From: Streptomyces ardesiacus
Lineage (GTDB): Bacteria > Actinomycetota > Actinomycetes > Streptomycetales > Streptomycetaceae
NCBI RefSeq assembly: GCF_003112575.1
Contig: NZ_BEWC01000003.1
Span: 124,001-188,000, forward strand
Direction of reading: 5' to 3'
Length of the DNA stretch: 64,000 nucleotides
Position 1 is the stretch's first letter. Each line of letters opens with the position of its first letter. A program made the position numbers and the translations under genes. The notes below the pieces were generated by a model. The model saw nothing but the letters and a program-made list of their open reading frames with translations, was not told where the DNA came from and did no database searches. Below, piece after piece: positions 36,369-45,658 of this stretch.

Positions 36369-37214
36369 CTAGCCGGTGTGCAGCATCAGCCCGATCCCGA
36401 GGACCAGCAGGCCCGCGGCCGCGATCCGGGGGGCGCCGAACCGCTCCTTGAAGAAGACGGCTCCTATGGCGGCGCCGACCAGGATGGACGACTCGCGCAG
36501 GGCCGCGATGGGCGCGAGTTCGGCGCGGGTCTGCGCCCACAGGACCAGGGCGTAGGCGGCCACGGACAGGGCCGCGCCGAGCAGTCCGAGGCGGGCGTGC
36601 GGCCGCAGCAGCGCCCAGGACCCGGCGCGGTGCCGGTGGAGGAAGTACGCGGGGAGGACCGCCCCCTGCAACGCCATCAGCCAGGCGATGTACCCCAGGG
36701 AGGAGCCGGAGGCGCGTACGCCCAGGCCGTCGACGACCGTGTACGCGGCGATGGTCACACCGGTCGCCAGGGCCGCGCCGATGGCCGCCCAGTCGGGCCG
36801 GCGCCCGCGCAGCCCCCACAGGGCGACGCCGGTCAGCCCCGCGCAGGAGACCAGGACGCCCCCGGCCGCCCAGCCGTCGGGCACCTCGTGGGCGAAGAGG
36901 GCGGCGAGGACGGTGACCAGCAGCGGCGCGCTGCCGCGGGCGATCGGGTAGGCCTGGCCGAAGTCGCCCAGCCGGAAGGAGCGCATCAGCAGGACGTAGT
37001 ACGCGATGTGGACGGCGGCGGAGGCCAGGAGGTACGGCCACGCCCCGGCCGCCGGGAACGCCGTGAACGGCAGCAGGGCGAGCCCGATGAGCATCCCGCC
37101 GCCGGAGATCAGCGCGAAGCCGGTCAGCTTGTCGGTGATCCGGTGGGCGATGGCGTTCCAGCTGGCGTGGGTGACCGCCGCGAGCAGCACGGCGGCGGTG
37201 ACCAGGGGGGTCAC
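36369..37214 (-). CDS. EamA-family (DMT) permease
   Basis: This 281-residue protein has ten predicted hydrophobic segments in two EamA halves, with motifs such as GDFGQAYPIARGSAPL and LRESSILVGAAIGAVFFKERFG in the second half. It is probably a metabolite exporter; the substrate is unknown. The GTG at 37214 overlaps the stop of the YbaK gene by 4 bases (GTGA), so the two are translationally coupled. Confidence 0.87.
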   Translation of the reverse strand: MTPLVTAAVLLAAVTHASWNAIAHRITDKLTGFALISGGGMLIGLALLPFTAFPAAGAWPYLLASAAVHIAYYVLLMRSFRLGDFGQAYPIARGSAPLLVTVLAALFAHEVPDGWAAGGVLVSCAGLTGVALWGLRGRRPDWAAIGAALATGVTIAAYTVVDGLGVRASGSSLGYIAWLMALQGAVLPAYFLHRHRAGSWALLRPHARLGLLGAALSVAAYALVLWAQTRAELAPIAALRESSILVGAAIGAVFFKERFGAPRIAAAGLLVLGIGLMLHTG

Positions 37215-37723
37215 TCGGAGCGCTCGCGCACGTCCACGAGGGTGGCACCGGCGGTGGCGACGAGTTCCTTGGGCTCGATCGGGAAGACGGCGTACGGCGT
37301 GCCGGCGGCGGCCCACACGACGTCGTGGGCGAGCAGCGACCGGTCGGCGAGGACCCGCGTGCGGGTCCGGTGCCCGAAGGGCGGCACCCCGCCGATCGCG
37401 AACCCGGTGGTCTCCCGCACGACGTCGGCCTTGGCCCGCGTGACCTTCCCGGCGCCGAGTTCCTCGCGGACCCGGTCCAGGTCGACGCGGGAGGCGCCGT
37501 CCATGAGGACGAGCACGGGGACGCCGTCGGCGGCGAAGACGAGCGACTTGCAGATCTGGCTCAGCCCGCACCCGATGGCGGCGGCGGCCTCGGCGGCGGT
37601 GCGGGTGGCCTCCGGGAAGCGCCGGGCCCGCACGGCCAGTTCGCCGAGGCCCAGTTCGCGCAGGGCGGCGGCGAAGCGGGGGTGGGCGGCGGAGGACTCG
37701 GAGGCGTCGTCGGTGGTGGTCAT
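37211..37723 (-). CDS. YbaK/ProX-type aminoacyl-tRNA deacylase
   Basis: This 170-residue protein has the YbaK/aa-tRNA deacylase fold: CGLSQICKSLVF with the conserved Lys, DGASRVDLDRVREEL, and GFAIGGVPPFGH. Members hydrolyse mischarged tRNA. The ATG at 37723 begins MTTTDDASESS; a GTG three codons upstream is possible. It is the first gene of a two-gene unit with the EamA permease. Confidence 0.88.
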   Translation of the reverse strand: MTTTDDASESSAAHPRFAAALRELGLGELAVRARRFPEATRTAAEAAAAIGCGLSQICKSLVFAADGVPVLVLMDGASRVDLDRVREELGAGKVTRAKADVVRETTGFAIGGVPPFGHRTRTRVLADRSLLAHDVVWAAAGTPYAVFPIEPKELVATAGATLVDVRERSE

Positions 37724-37788
37724 GAGGGGCACCGTAGCGGGCCTGGCGTCCCCCGGGCGACCGGGTTGCGGGGCCCGGAACGGAGGAA

Positions 37789-37828
37789 GCCGGTGAGGGC
37801 AGCCCCGTCCCCACGGGCCCTCACCGGC
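37789..37828 (-). terminator. Strong hairpin after the MMPL gene
   Basis: GCCGGTGAGGGC at 37789-37800 and GCCCTCACCGGC at 37817-37828 form a perfect 12-bp stem with a 16-base loop. It lies just beyond the stop of the minus-strand MMPL gene (37863). Confidence 0.7.
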
Positions 37829-37862
37829 TGGTCTTCGTCGTCCTCCGTTCAGAGGCGGCGGG

Positions 37863-40103
37863 TCAGGCGCGTACCAGCTCCCGGTCCTCGTCGGGGTCGG
37901 CGCCCCGCTCGTCGGCCGTGCGCAGGCCCTCGCCCTCGACGTCCACGTTGGGCAGCGCGCGGTCCAGCCACTTCGGCAGCCACCAGGCGCGCTTGCCGAG
38001 CAGCGCGAGGACCGCCGGGACGATGGCCATGCGGACGACGAACGCGTCGAAGAAGACGGCGATCGCGAGGCCGAAGCCGATCATCTTGACCATGGATTCG
38101 CTGGAGCCGATGAAGCCCGCGAAGACCGCCATCATGATCACGGCCGCGGCGGTGACGACCCGGGCGCCGTGCTTGAAGCCGGTGACGACCGCCTGGTGGG
38201 GCTTCTCGCCGTGGACGAAGGCCTCCCGCATGCGGGTGACCAGGAAGACCTCGTAGTCCATGGCCAGGCCGAAGACCACACCGACCATGAAGATCGGCAT
38301 CATCGACATGACCGGACCGGTCTCCTCGACGCCCATCAGGCCGGACAGCCAGCCCCACTGGAAGACCGCGACGACCGCGCCGAGCGCCGCCATGACGGAG
38401 AGCAGGAAGCCGAGGGCCGCCTTCAGCGGGACCAGGATCGAGCGGAAGACCACGATCAGGAGCAGGAAGGCCAGGCCGACGACCAGGACCAGGTAGGGCA
38501 CGAGCGCGTCGTTGAGCTTCTCGCTGACGTCGATGTTCATCGCCGTCGAACCGGTGACCAGGGTCTCCGCACCGGTCTTGGCCTCGATGTCGCCGCCCGC
38601 GTCGCGGATGGCGTGCACCAGGTCCTCGGTCTGCACGGAGGACGGCTTGGAGTCCGGGATCACGGTGATCGTCGCGGTGTCGCCGCCCTTGTTGGGTGCG
38701 GGCGGGGTCACCGCCACGACGCCGTCGAGGCCCTCGATCGTGCCCGCGACGTCGTGGAAGGCGTCCTTGGGCGCGTCGCTGCCCTTGGCGTCGACGACGA
38801 CCATCAGCGGGCCGTTGAAGCCGGGGCCGAAGCCCTCGGAGAGCAGGTCGTAGGCGCGGCGCTGGGTGGTGGACGTGGGCTGGGAGCCGTCGTCGGGCAG
38901 GCCCAGCTCCAGCGAGGCCGCGGGGACGGCGGCGGCACCGAGGCCGACGACGCCCAGGAGGAGCACGGCCAGGGGACGGCGGACGACGAAGCTCGCCCAG
39001 CGGGTGCCGAGGTTGGCCCTGGGCTGCCCGCCGGTCTCCGCCGGCTTCGGCTCGCCGCTCTTGCGGGCACGGCCGAGCAGCCTGCCCTTGGCACCGGCCG
39101 GCTTGACCCTGCGGCCGGCGTAGCCGAGCAGCGCCGGGATCATCGTCAGGGCGATCAGGACCGCGATGGCGACGGTGCCGGCCGCCGCGACGCCCATCTT
39201 GGTGAGCATCGGGATGTTGACGACCGCGAGGCCCACCAGGGCGATGACGACCGTGAGGCCGGCGAAGACGACCGCGGAGCCCGCCGTGCCGACCGCCCGT
39301 CCGGCGGCCTCCTCGCGCTCCCGGCCCTCGGCGAGTTCGGCGCGGTAGCGGGAGACGATGAACAGGGCGTAGTCGATGCCGACCGCGAGGCCGATCATCA
39401 TGGCCAGGATCGAGGTGGTCGAGCCCAGTTCGAGCGCGCTGGCCAGCGCGGTGATCGTGGAGACGCCGATGCCCACGCCGATCAGGGCGGTGAGCAGGGG
39501 CAGTCCGGCGGCGACCAGCGAGCCGAAGGTGATGACCAGGACGACGGCGGCGACCGCGATGCCGATGACCTCGGTGGCGCCGGTCTCCGGGACGGCCTGG
39601 AGCGCGTCGCCGCCGACCTCGACGGTCAGCCCGGCGTCACGCGCCTGCTGGGCGGCGTCCTCCAGGGCGTCCTTGGTGGACTCCTCCAGCTCCATGCCGG
39701 AGACGTCGTACTTCACCGAGGCGTAGGCGATCGTGCCGTCCTTGCTGACGGCGTTGCCGGTGTAGGGGTCGGCGACCGAGGCGACCTCGGAACCGTCCGC
39801 GAGGTCGCCGACGGTCTTCTCGACGGTCGCCTTGTTGCCGGCGTCCGTCATCTTCTCGCCGGACGGTGCCTTGAAGACGACGCGTGCGGTCGCCCCGTCG
39901 GCGCTCGCTCCGGGGAAGCGCTGTTCCAGCAGGTCGAAGGCCTTCTGGGCCTCCGTTCCCGGGATGGAGAAGGAGGAGTTGCCGGCGGGCGGGGCGCTGG
40001 CCGCGCCGACGCCGGCGAGCGTCAGCAGGGCCACCCAGATCAGGGCGACGAAGTGCCGTCGGCGGAAGGCCAGCCGGCCGAGTTTGTAGAGGAACGTGGC
40101 CAC
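37863..40103 (-). CDS. MMPL-family RND-type membrane transporter
   Basis: This 746-residue protein has the MMPL layout: an N-terminal helix, a large external domain, six helices with the GIDYALFIVSRYR motif, then a second external domain and six more helices with a matching AMDYEVFLVTRMREA motif. The paired Asp-Tyr sites are the proton relay. It probably exports lipids or drugs. The GTG at 40103 follows GGGAG. A TetR gene lies 101 bp upstream on the same strand and probably controls it. Confidence 0.9.
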   Translation of the reverse strand: MATFLYKLGRLAFRRRHFVALIWVALLTLAGVGAASAPPAGNSSFSIPGTEAQKAFDLLEQRFPGASADGATARVVFKAPSGEKMTDAGNKATVEKTVGDLADGSEVASVADPYTGNAVSKDGTIAYASVKYDVSGMELEESTKDALEDAAQQARDAGLTVEVGGDALQAVPETGATEVIGIAVAAVVLVITFGSLVAAGLPLLTALIGVGIGVSTITALASALELGSTTSILAMMIGLAVGIDYALFIVSRYRAELAEGREREEAAGRAVGTAGSAVVFAGLTVVIALVGLAVVNIPMLTKMGVAAAGTVAIAVLIALTMIPALLGYAGRRVKPAGAKGRLLGRARKSGEPKPAETGGQPRANLGTRWASFVVRRPLAVLLLGVVGLGAAAVPAASLELGLPDDGSQPTSTTQRRAYDLLSEGFGPGFNGPLMVVVDAKGSDAPKDAFHDVAGTIEGLDGVVAVTPPAPNKGGDTATITVIPDSKPSSVQTEDLVHAIRDAGGDIEAKTGAETLVTGSTAMNIDVSEKLNDALVPYLVLVVGLAFLLLIVVFRSILVPLKAALGFLLSVMAALGAVVAVFQWGWLSGLMGVEETGPVMSMMPIFMVGVVFGLAMDYEVFLVTRMREAFVHGEKPHQAVVTGFKHGARVVTAAAVIMMAVFAGFIGSSESMVKMIGFGLAIAVFFDAFVVRMAIVPAVLALLGKRAWWLPKWLDRALPNVDVEGEGLRTADERGADPDEDRELVRA

Positions 40104-40204
40104 GGGGGCGTACTCCCGGTCAGGTCGTGGGATCTTCGGGGCAGGGATGATCGGCCCGACGACGTGAGCGGTTACGTCAGGTGGGGCTCAGCTACAGGGA
40201 CGTG

Positions 40205-40804
40205 TCAGTGGGTGGAGACGCCGAGGGCGGGGAGGATCACGGCGTCGATGTAGGAAACGAGGAACGCCCGGGTGGGCGGCTGGTCGTCCAGCAGTGTGCG
40301 GGTGGCGAAACCGCCGACCATCATGTGGACGAGGAAGTCCAGGGCCGGACAGTCCGGTCTGATCTCACCGCGGTCGACGGCACGCTGCAGCACACGCTGG
40401 AACTCCGCCATCTCCGGTTCGATGAGCTGGCCCCGGAACGCCTGGCGCAGGTCCGGGTTCTGGTGCAGCGCCATGGCGACGCCCCGCATCAGCGCGGAGT
40501 TCTGTTCCATGGTGCAGTCGTCCTCCCGCGCCAGGAGGGCGTGCAGGTCGCCGCGGAGCGAGCCGGTGTCGACGTCGCCGACCTTGCCCGGCTTGTTGTG
40601 CCGCATGGCCTTGACGACCAGCTCCGGCTTGCCGCCCCACTGGCGGTAGAGCGTCGCCTTGCTGGAGCGGGTGCGGGTGGCCACGGCGTCCATGGTGAGG
40701 GCGTCGTAGCCGACTTCGCGGAGCAGGTCGAGCACGGCTTCGTACAGCTCGGCCTCGCGCTCGGGAGTGATCCGACTGCGGCGCGCGGTGGCGACCTCGG
40801 TCAT
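40205..40804 (-). CDS. TetR-family regulator, probable controller of the MMPL transporter
   Basis: This 199-residue TetR protein has the helix-turn-helix at about residues 12-57 (LLREVGYDALTMDAVATRTRSSKATLYRQWGGK) and a C-terminal TetR_C-type ligand domain. The ATG at 40804 has AGGAG 8 bases upstream; a GTG three codons earlier is too close to that site. A 17-bp perfect palindrome at 40896-40912 lies upstream and is a likely autoregulatory operator. The MMPL gene follows at 101 bp. Confidence 0.87.
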   Translation of the reverse strand: MTEVATARRSRITPEREAELYEAVLDLLREVGYDALTMDAVATRTRSSKATLYRQWGGKPELVVKAMRHNKPGKVGDVDTGSLRGDLHALLAREDDCTMEQNSALMRGVAMALHQNPDLRQAFRGQLIEPEMAEFQRVLQRAVDRGEIRPDCPALDFLVHMMVGGFATRTLLDDQPPTRAFLVSYIDAVILPALGVSTH

Positions 40805-40895
40805 CTCGCTCACTCCTCTCCGTTCCCGTTCCGTCCGGCGTCCGTCAGAACGACACCGTTTCGCACATGACGAATGTACCCCGCCCCCCTAGCGA

Positions 40896-40912
40896 AACGA
40901 AACGGTTTCGTT
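40896..40912. promoter_or_regulatory. TetR-type operator AACGAAAC-G-GTTTCGTT
   Basis: Two perfect 8-bp arms flank a single central G. The site lies between the divergent TetR (start 40804) and tricorn protease (start about 40975) genes, well placed to control either or both. Confidence 0.7.
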
Positions 40913-40974
40913 CGTGTTCTGGGTCACGGTTGTCGGCATCGCATAAGTTGCCGGTACCCGGCACCCGTCAAAGC

Positions 40975-43900
40975 ATGGGGCGGGTGAGTTATCTGCGCCT
41001 TCCGCACCTCAGTGGCGACCGTCTGTGCTTCGTGGCCGAGGACGACCTCTGGCTCGCCTCCCTCGACGGTCCGGGCCGGGCCTGGCGGCTCACCGTCGAC
41101 CGCACCAAGGCCGGTCACCCCCGCTTCTCCCCCGACGGCCGGCACATCGCCTACACCAGTTGGCGCAGCCTCGTGCCGGAGGTCCACCTCGTGCCGGTCG
41201 ACGGCGGTCCCGGACGGCAGCTCACCCACTGGGGCGGCTTCGACACCCGGGTCTGCGGCTGGTCGCCCCCCGACGCCGACGGCACCACCGCCGTCCTCGC
41301 CGTCGCCTCGCACGGCGAGCCCTTCTCGCACCTGACCTGGGCCTACAAGGTCACCCCCGACGGCGATCCCGGCCGCAAGCTGCCCTGGGGCCCGGTCACC
41401 GACATCCAGGCCGCCGACCTGGACGGCGAGCGCAGGACCCTGCTCCTGACGGGCACCCCGCCGCACGAGCCCGCCGCCTGGAAGCGCTACCGGGGCGGCG
41501 CCACGGGCCGGCTCTGGCTGCACGGCGAACGGCTCCTGCCCGACCTCGGCGGACACCTCGCCGCCCCCATGTTCGTCGGCGGCCGGATCGCCTTCCTCTC
41601 CGACCACGAGGGCGTCGGCAACCTCTACTCCTGCGCCCACGACGGCACCGACCTGCGCCGCCACACCGACCACGACGCGTTCTACGCCCGCAACGCGTCC
41701 AGCGACGGCACGCGGGTGGTGTACCAGTGCGCGGGCGACCTGTGGCTCGTGGACGACCTTGCGCCGGGTTCGGCGCCGCGCCGGCTCGACGTGCGGCTGA
41801 GCGGTCCGCGCGCGGGGCGGCGCACGTACCAGGTGCCGGCCGCGCAGCACGTGGGCGGCGTCTCCGTGGACGAGACGGGCCGGGCGAGCGCCGTCGTCGT
41901 ACGGGGCAGCCTGTACTGGCTCACCCACCGCGACGGCCCGGCCCGCACCATCGCGGACACCCCGGGGGTACGGGTGCGGCTGCCGGAGATGCTCGGGGAG
42001 AGCGGGCGGATCGCCTACGTGACGGACGCGGAGGGCGAGGACGCGGTCGAGATCTCCTACCTGCCCCGGGCGACCGGCGGCCGCGCGGCCCGGCGGCTCG
42101 CCTCGGGACTCCTCGGCCGGGTCCTGGAGCTGGTCTCGGACCCGGCGGGCGACCGTCTCGCCGTCGCCTCGCACGACGGACGCCTGCTGATCCTCGACGT
42201 CTCGGAACCGGACACGGAGGTCGCGCGGACCCTGGAGGCGGTGGAGGCGGGGTTCGCGCCGGACGCCGAGGACGCCGAGGACGCCGAGGACGCTGGTGCC
42301 CCGCACGGCGGCGCCGGTCCCGGCACGCCCGCGACCGCCGGCGGCACGGGCACCGTCACCGAGCTGATCCGCTCCGTCAACGGCCCCGTGCGCGACCTCG
42401 CCTTCTCCCCCGACGGGGCCTGGCTCACCTGGTCGCACCCGGGCATCGGACGCACCCTGCGGCAGATCAAAATGGCCCGGATCGACGGCCCCGAGGGCAC
42501 CCTCGTCGTCGACGTCACCAACGGCCGCTTCGAGGACGAGAACCCGGTGTTCACCCGGGACGGCCGCTACCTCGCCTTCCTGTCCTGGCGCGGCTTCGAC
42601 CCGGTGTACGACGTGCACACCGGCGACCTGTCCTTCCCGCTGGGCTGCCGCCCCTACCTGGTGCCGCTGTCCTCGGCGACCCCCTCCCCCTTCGCCCTCA
42701 ACCCCGAGGGCCGTCCCGCGGCCGGGGGCCTGGACCCCCTGGAGGACGAGAGCGGCGAGGGCGGCGCGGTGACCGTCGAGGTCGAGGGGCTGGAGAACCG
42801 GGTGACGCCCTTCCCGGTCCCCGCCTCCAAGTACTCGGCGCTGGAGCCGGTGGCGGGCGGCGGCCTGGTCTGGCTGCGCTGGCCGATCTCGGGCGCGCTC
42901 GGGGAGACCTTCGCCAACCCGGCCGACCCGAGCGAACGGCCGACGCTGGAGCACTTCGACCTGGCCAAGGCGAAGAAGTCCGAACTGGTCGACCACCTGG
43001 ACTGGTTCCGGGCCAGCGGCGACGGCAGCCGCCTGGTCGTGCTCGACGAGGGCGACCTGCGCGCCGTACCGGCGACCGAGGCCGGCGACGGGGACTCGAC
43101 CACGTGGATCGACCTGCGGCGCATCCTGCACGAGGTCGACCCGGCCGCCGAGTGGCGCCAGGCGTACGACGAGGCGGGCCGCCTGATCCGCGCCTACTTC
43201 TGGGACCCGGGCATGTGCGGCATCGACTGGGACGCGGTCCTGGAGCAGTACCGCCCGCTGCTCGAACGGGTGGCGTCCCCCGACGAGTTCGCGGACCTGC
43301 TGCGCGAGGTGCTCGGCGAGCTGGGCACCTCGCACGCCTACGTCGTCGCCGCCCGGCGCAACGAGGGCCCGGCGCACTACCAGCGCTGGCAGGGCCTGCT
43401 CGGCGCCAACTTCGTCCACCGGGACGGGCGGTGGGTGGCGGGGCGCATCCTGCCGGGCGACTCGTCCGACTCGAAGGCCCGCTCTCCGCTGGCCGGCACG
43501 GGCATCCGCGACGGGGCCGTCCTCACCCACGTCGACGGCCGCCCGGTCGACCCGGTCCTCGGCCCGTCCCCGCTGCTGGCGGGCGCGGGCGGTACGACGG
43601 TGGAGCTGACCTTCGCACCAGCCGAGGGGTGCCGGGGGCCCTCCCGCCGGGTCGCCGTCGTCCCGCTCGTCGACGAACGCCCGCTGCGCTACCAGGACTG
43701 GGTGGCCAAACGGCGCGAGGTGGTACGGGAGTTGAGCGGCGGACGCTGCGGCTACCTGCACATCCCCGACATGGGCGGCTCCGGCTGGGCGCAGTTCAAC
43801 CGCGACCTGCGCATGGAGGTGTCCCGGCCCGCGCTCATCGTGGACGTGCGCGGCAACGCGGGCGGACACATCAGCGAGCTGGTCATCGAGAAGCTGACCC

Positions 43901-44370
43901 GGACGATCCTGGGCTGGGACCTCACCCGGGACGCCCAGCCGGTGTCGTACACCTCCAACGCCCCGCGCGGACCGGTCGTCGCGGTGGCCGACGAGGCGAC
44001 CTCCTCCGACGGCGACATGATCACGGCGGCGTTCAAGCTGCTGCGGCTCGGCCCGGTGGTCGGGCAGCGCACCTGGGGCGGGGTGGTCGGCATGACCGGC
44101 CGGCACCGGCTCGGCGACGGCACGGTGATCACGGTGCCGATGAACGCGGCCTGGTTCGACGCCTACGGCTGGTCCGTGGAGAACTACGGCGTCGCCCCCG
44201 ACGTCGAGGCGCTGCGCACCCCGCTGGACTGGGCGGAGGGCCGCTACCCGGTCCTCGACGAGGCGGTCCGCCTCGCGTTGGAGCTGCTGGAGACCAACCC
44301 GCCCGCGACACCGCCCGGTTACGACGCCGTACCGGACCGTTCGCGCCCGCCGCTGCCGCCGCGGGCGTAG
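40975..44370 (+). CDS. Tricorn protease homologue
   Basis: This protein of about 1131 residues has the tricorn layout: two N-terminal beta-propellers (about 1-620) made of WD-like blades such as FSPDGRHIAYTSW, then the C1 domain, a PDZ domain around GARILPGDSSD-like sequence, and the C2 domain. The catalytic Ser-His pair appears in GTSHAYVV, and the nucleophile with its Asp in ATSSDGDMI. A Glu in VENYGVAPD completes the site. Tricorn cleaves peptides released by the proteasome. A Glu-Asp-Ala repeat interrupts the second propeller. The ATG at 40975 or GTG at 40984 could be the start. Confidence 0.9.
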   Translation: MGRVSYLRLPHLSGDRLCFVAEDDLWLASLDGPGRAWRLTVDRTKAGHPRFSPDGRHIAYTSWRSLVPEVHLVPVDGGPGRQLTHWGGFDTRVCGWSPPDADGTTAVLAVASHGEPFSHLTWAYKVTPDGDPGRKLPWGPVTDIQAADLDGERRTLLLTGTPPHEPAAWKRYRGGATGRLWLHGERLLPDLGGHLAAPMFVGGRIAFLSDHEGVGNLYSCAHDGTDLRRHTDHDAFYARNASSDGTRVVYQCAGDLWLVDDLAPGSAPRRLDVRLSGPRAGRRTYQVPAAQHVGGVSVDETGRASAVVVRGSLYWLTHRDGPARTIADTPGVRVRLPEMLGESGRIAYVTDAEGEDAVEISYLPRATGGRAARRLASGLLGRVLELVSDPAGDRLAVASHDGRLLILDVSEPDTEVARTLEAVEAGFAPDAEDAEDAEDAGAPHGGAGPGTPATAGGTGTVTELIRSVNGPVRDLAFSPDGAWLTWSHPGIGRTLRQIKMARIDGPEGTLVVDVTNGRFEDENPVFTRDGRYLAFLSWRGFDPVYDVHTGDLSFPLGCRPYLVPLSSATPSPFALNPEGRPAAGGLDPLEDESGEGGAVTVEVEGLENRVTPFPVPASKYSALEPVAGGGLVWLRWPISGALGETFANPADPSERPTLEHFDLAKAKKSELVDHLDWFRASGDGSRLVVLDEGDLRAVPATEAGDGDSTTWIDLRRILHEVDPAAEWRQAYDEAGRLIRAYFWDPGMCGIDWDAVLEQYRPLLERVASPDEFADLLREVLGELGTSHAYVVAARRNEGPAHYQRWQGLLGANFVHRDGRWVAGRILPGDSSDSKARSPLAGTGIRDGAVLTHVDGRPVDPVLGPSPLLAGAGGTTVELTFAPAEGCRGPSRRVAVVPLVDERPLRYQDWVAKRREVVRELSGGRCGYLHIPDMGGSGWAQFNRDLRMEVSRPALIVDVRGNAGGHISELVIEKLTRTILGWDLTRDAQPVSYTSNAPRGPVVAVADEATSSDGDMITAAFKLLRLGPVVGQRTWGGVVGMTGRHRLGDGTVITVPMNAAWFDAYGWSVENYGVAPDVEALRTPLDWAEGRYPVLDEAVRLALELLETNPPATPPGYDAVPDRSRPPLPPRA

Positions 44371-44405
44371 CGCCTTCCTCCGCGGGGCCCGCGGCGGCAC
44401 GGGAA

Positions 44406-44437
44406 AGGGCGCCCACCCGCGGAACGGGGGGCGCCCT
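44406..44437 (+). terminator. Hairpin after the tricorn gene
   Basis: AGGGCGCCC at 44406-44414 pairs with GGGCGCCCT at 44429-44437. It lies between the convergent ends of the tricorn gene and the small gene at 44458 and probably serves both. Confidence 0.65.
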
Positions 44438-44457
44438 CTCACTGCAGCGGCGGCGCG

Positions 44458-44676
44458 TCAGGCGTCGAAGCTGTCCTGGAGCTGCTCGTCCTCGTCGCGG
44501 CGGCGCGAGGACGGGTCCTGGTGCTGCGACTCGCGGCGGCGCGCGGCCGGGTCCGCCTCGTCCTCGCCGCGACGGCGGTCGCGGTTCTGGAACTGGTCCC
44601 GCGCCTGCTCGGCACGCTGCTTGCCCTGCTGCTGCATGCGCTCGGCCTTGTCCTGGAACTGGTCCTTCATACCCAT
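44458..44676 (-). CDS. Small, highly charged hypothetical protein
   Basis: This 72-residue protein starts MGMKDQFQDKAERMQQQGKQ and is almost free of hydrophobic residues. Gln, Arg, Glu and Asp dominate, suggesting a disordered or amphipathic helical protein. The ATG at 44676 has AGGAG about 10 bases upstream, supporting translation. No family is recognised; resemblance to CsbD-like stress proteins is only compositional. Confidence 0.7.
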   Translation of the reverse strand: MGMKDQFQDKAERMQQQGKQRAEQARDQFQNRDRRRGEDEADPAARRRESQHQDPSSRRRDEDEQLQDSFDA

Positions 44677-44764
44677 GTGGGTTCACTCCTGTGGTGATCG
44701 GGCCCGACCGGATCGGCCGGGCGCTCGATCAGATTCACACGGGCCGTGACCCTGCGCATGTCGA

Positions 44765-45658
44765 TCACTTACCGACCGTAGTCGCCCCGGTCCGGCGCTG
44801 TTCGTCGGCCGCTCCGCCGGCGCCGACGAGGCCGACCCGCAGGCCGTCGAGCCGGTCCCCGAAGCGCCGCATCTCGCGCTGGCCGACGGTGCCGATGACG
44901 GCCGGCAGGTAGCCGCGCACGCCCTGCATGCCGCGCAGCCACCACTGCCCGTACACGTGCGCGGCCCGGCGCTCGACGCCCGCCACGAGCCGGTCGACCG
45001 CCGGGCCCAGCGGATAGGTCTTGTTCGACGGCCAGGGCAGCCGCTGCCGCAACTCCCGCATCACGTCGTCCCGGTCGGCGCCGCGGACCATGTCGGTGTC
45101 GGTCCACGACAGATAACCGACGCCGACCTTCACGCCCCGGTGTCCGACCTCGCCGCGCAGGCTGTGCGCGTACGCCTCGACGCCGGACTTGGAGGCGCAG
45201 TAGGCACTCATCATCGGGGCGGGGGTGAGGGCCGCCAGCGAGGCGATCTGGAGCAGGTAGCCGCGGGTCTCCAGCAGCGCGGGCAGGAAGGCGCGGGCGG
45301 TGACGGCCGAGCCGATCAGGTTGACCTCGATGACCCGCCGCCAGGCGTCGGGGTCGGAGTCGACGAAGGGACCGCCGGTGGCCACGCCCGCGTTGGCGAC
45401 GACGATGTCGACCTTCCCGAACCGCTCCTTGACCTCCGCCGCGACGCGCGCCATCGCCTCGTGGTCGGTGACGTCGGCGTGCCAGTGGTCGCTGTCGCTG
45501 TGCAACCGCGCGGAGACCTGCTTGAGTTCGTCGGGCTCCAGGCCGACCAGCGCGACCCTCACCCCGCGCGCGGACAGCTTGCGGGCCATCAACTCCCCCA
45601 CGCCCCGCGCCGCTCCGGTGACGACGGCGACCCGCCCTTCCAGGCTCACCCTGCTCAT
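44765..45658 (-). CDS. Short-chain dehydrogenase/reductase
   Basis: This 297-residue classical SDR has the NAD(P) motif VTGAARGVGE, NAG in VVANAGVA, a catalytic Ser in QIASLAAL and YCASK (YxxxK). A C-terminal extension of about 50 residues includes a GMQGVRGYLPAVIG segment. The ATG overlaps the esterase stop (ATGA). With the upstream esterase and monooxygenase it forms a three-gene oxidation unit; it may make the ketone that the monooxygenase uses. Confidence 0.88.
   Translation of the reverse strand: MSRVSLEGRVAVVTGAARGVGELMARKLSARGVRVALVGLEPDELKQVSARLHSDSDHWHADVTDHEAMARVAAEVKERFGKVDIVVANAGVATGGPFVDSDPDAWRRVIEVNLIGSAVTARAFLPALLETRGYLLQIASLAALTPAPMMSAYCASKSGVEAYAHSLRGEVGHRGVKVGVGYLSWTDTDMVRGADRDDVMRELRQRLPWPSNKTYPLGPAVDRLVAGVERRAAHVYGQWWLRGMQGVRGYLPAVIGTVGQREMRRFGDRLDGLRVGLVGAGGAADEQRRTGATTVGK

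Noticed and set aside
36028..37248. Long minus-strand frame joining DUF1876 to sequence antisense or out of frame with the EamA gene
   Set aside because: The DUF1876 domain starts at ATG 36303 with an outstanding ribosome site; the upstream part is an alternative frame of the EamA gene.
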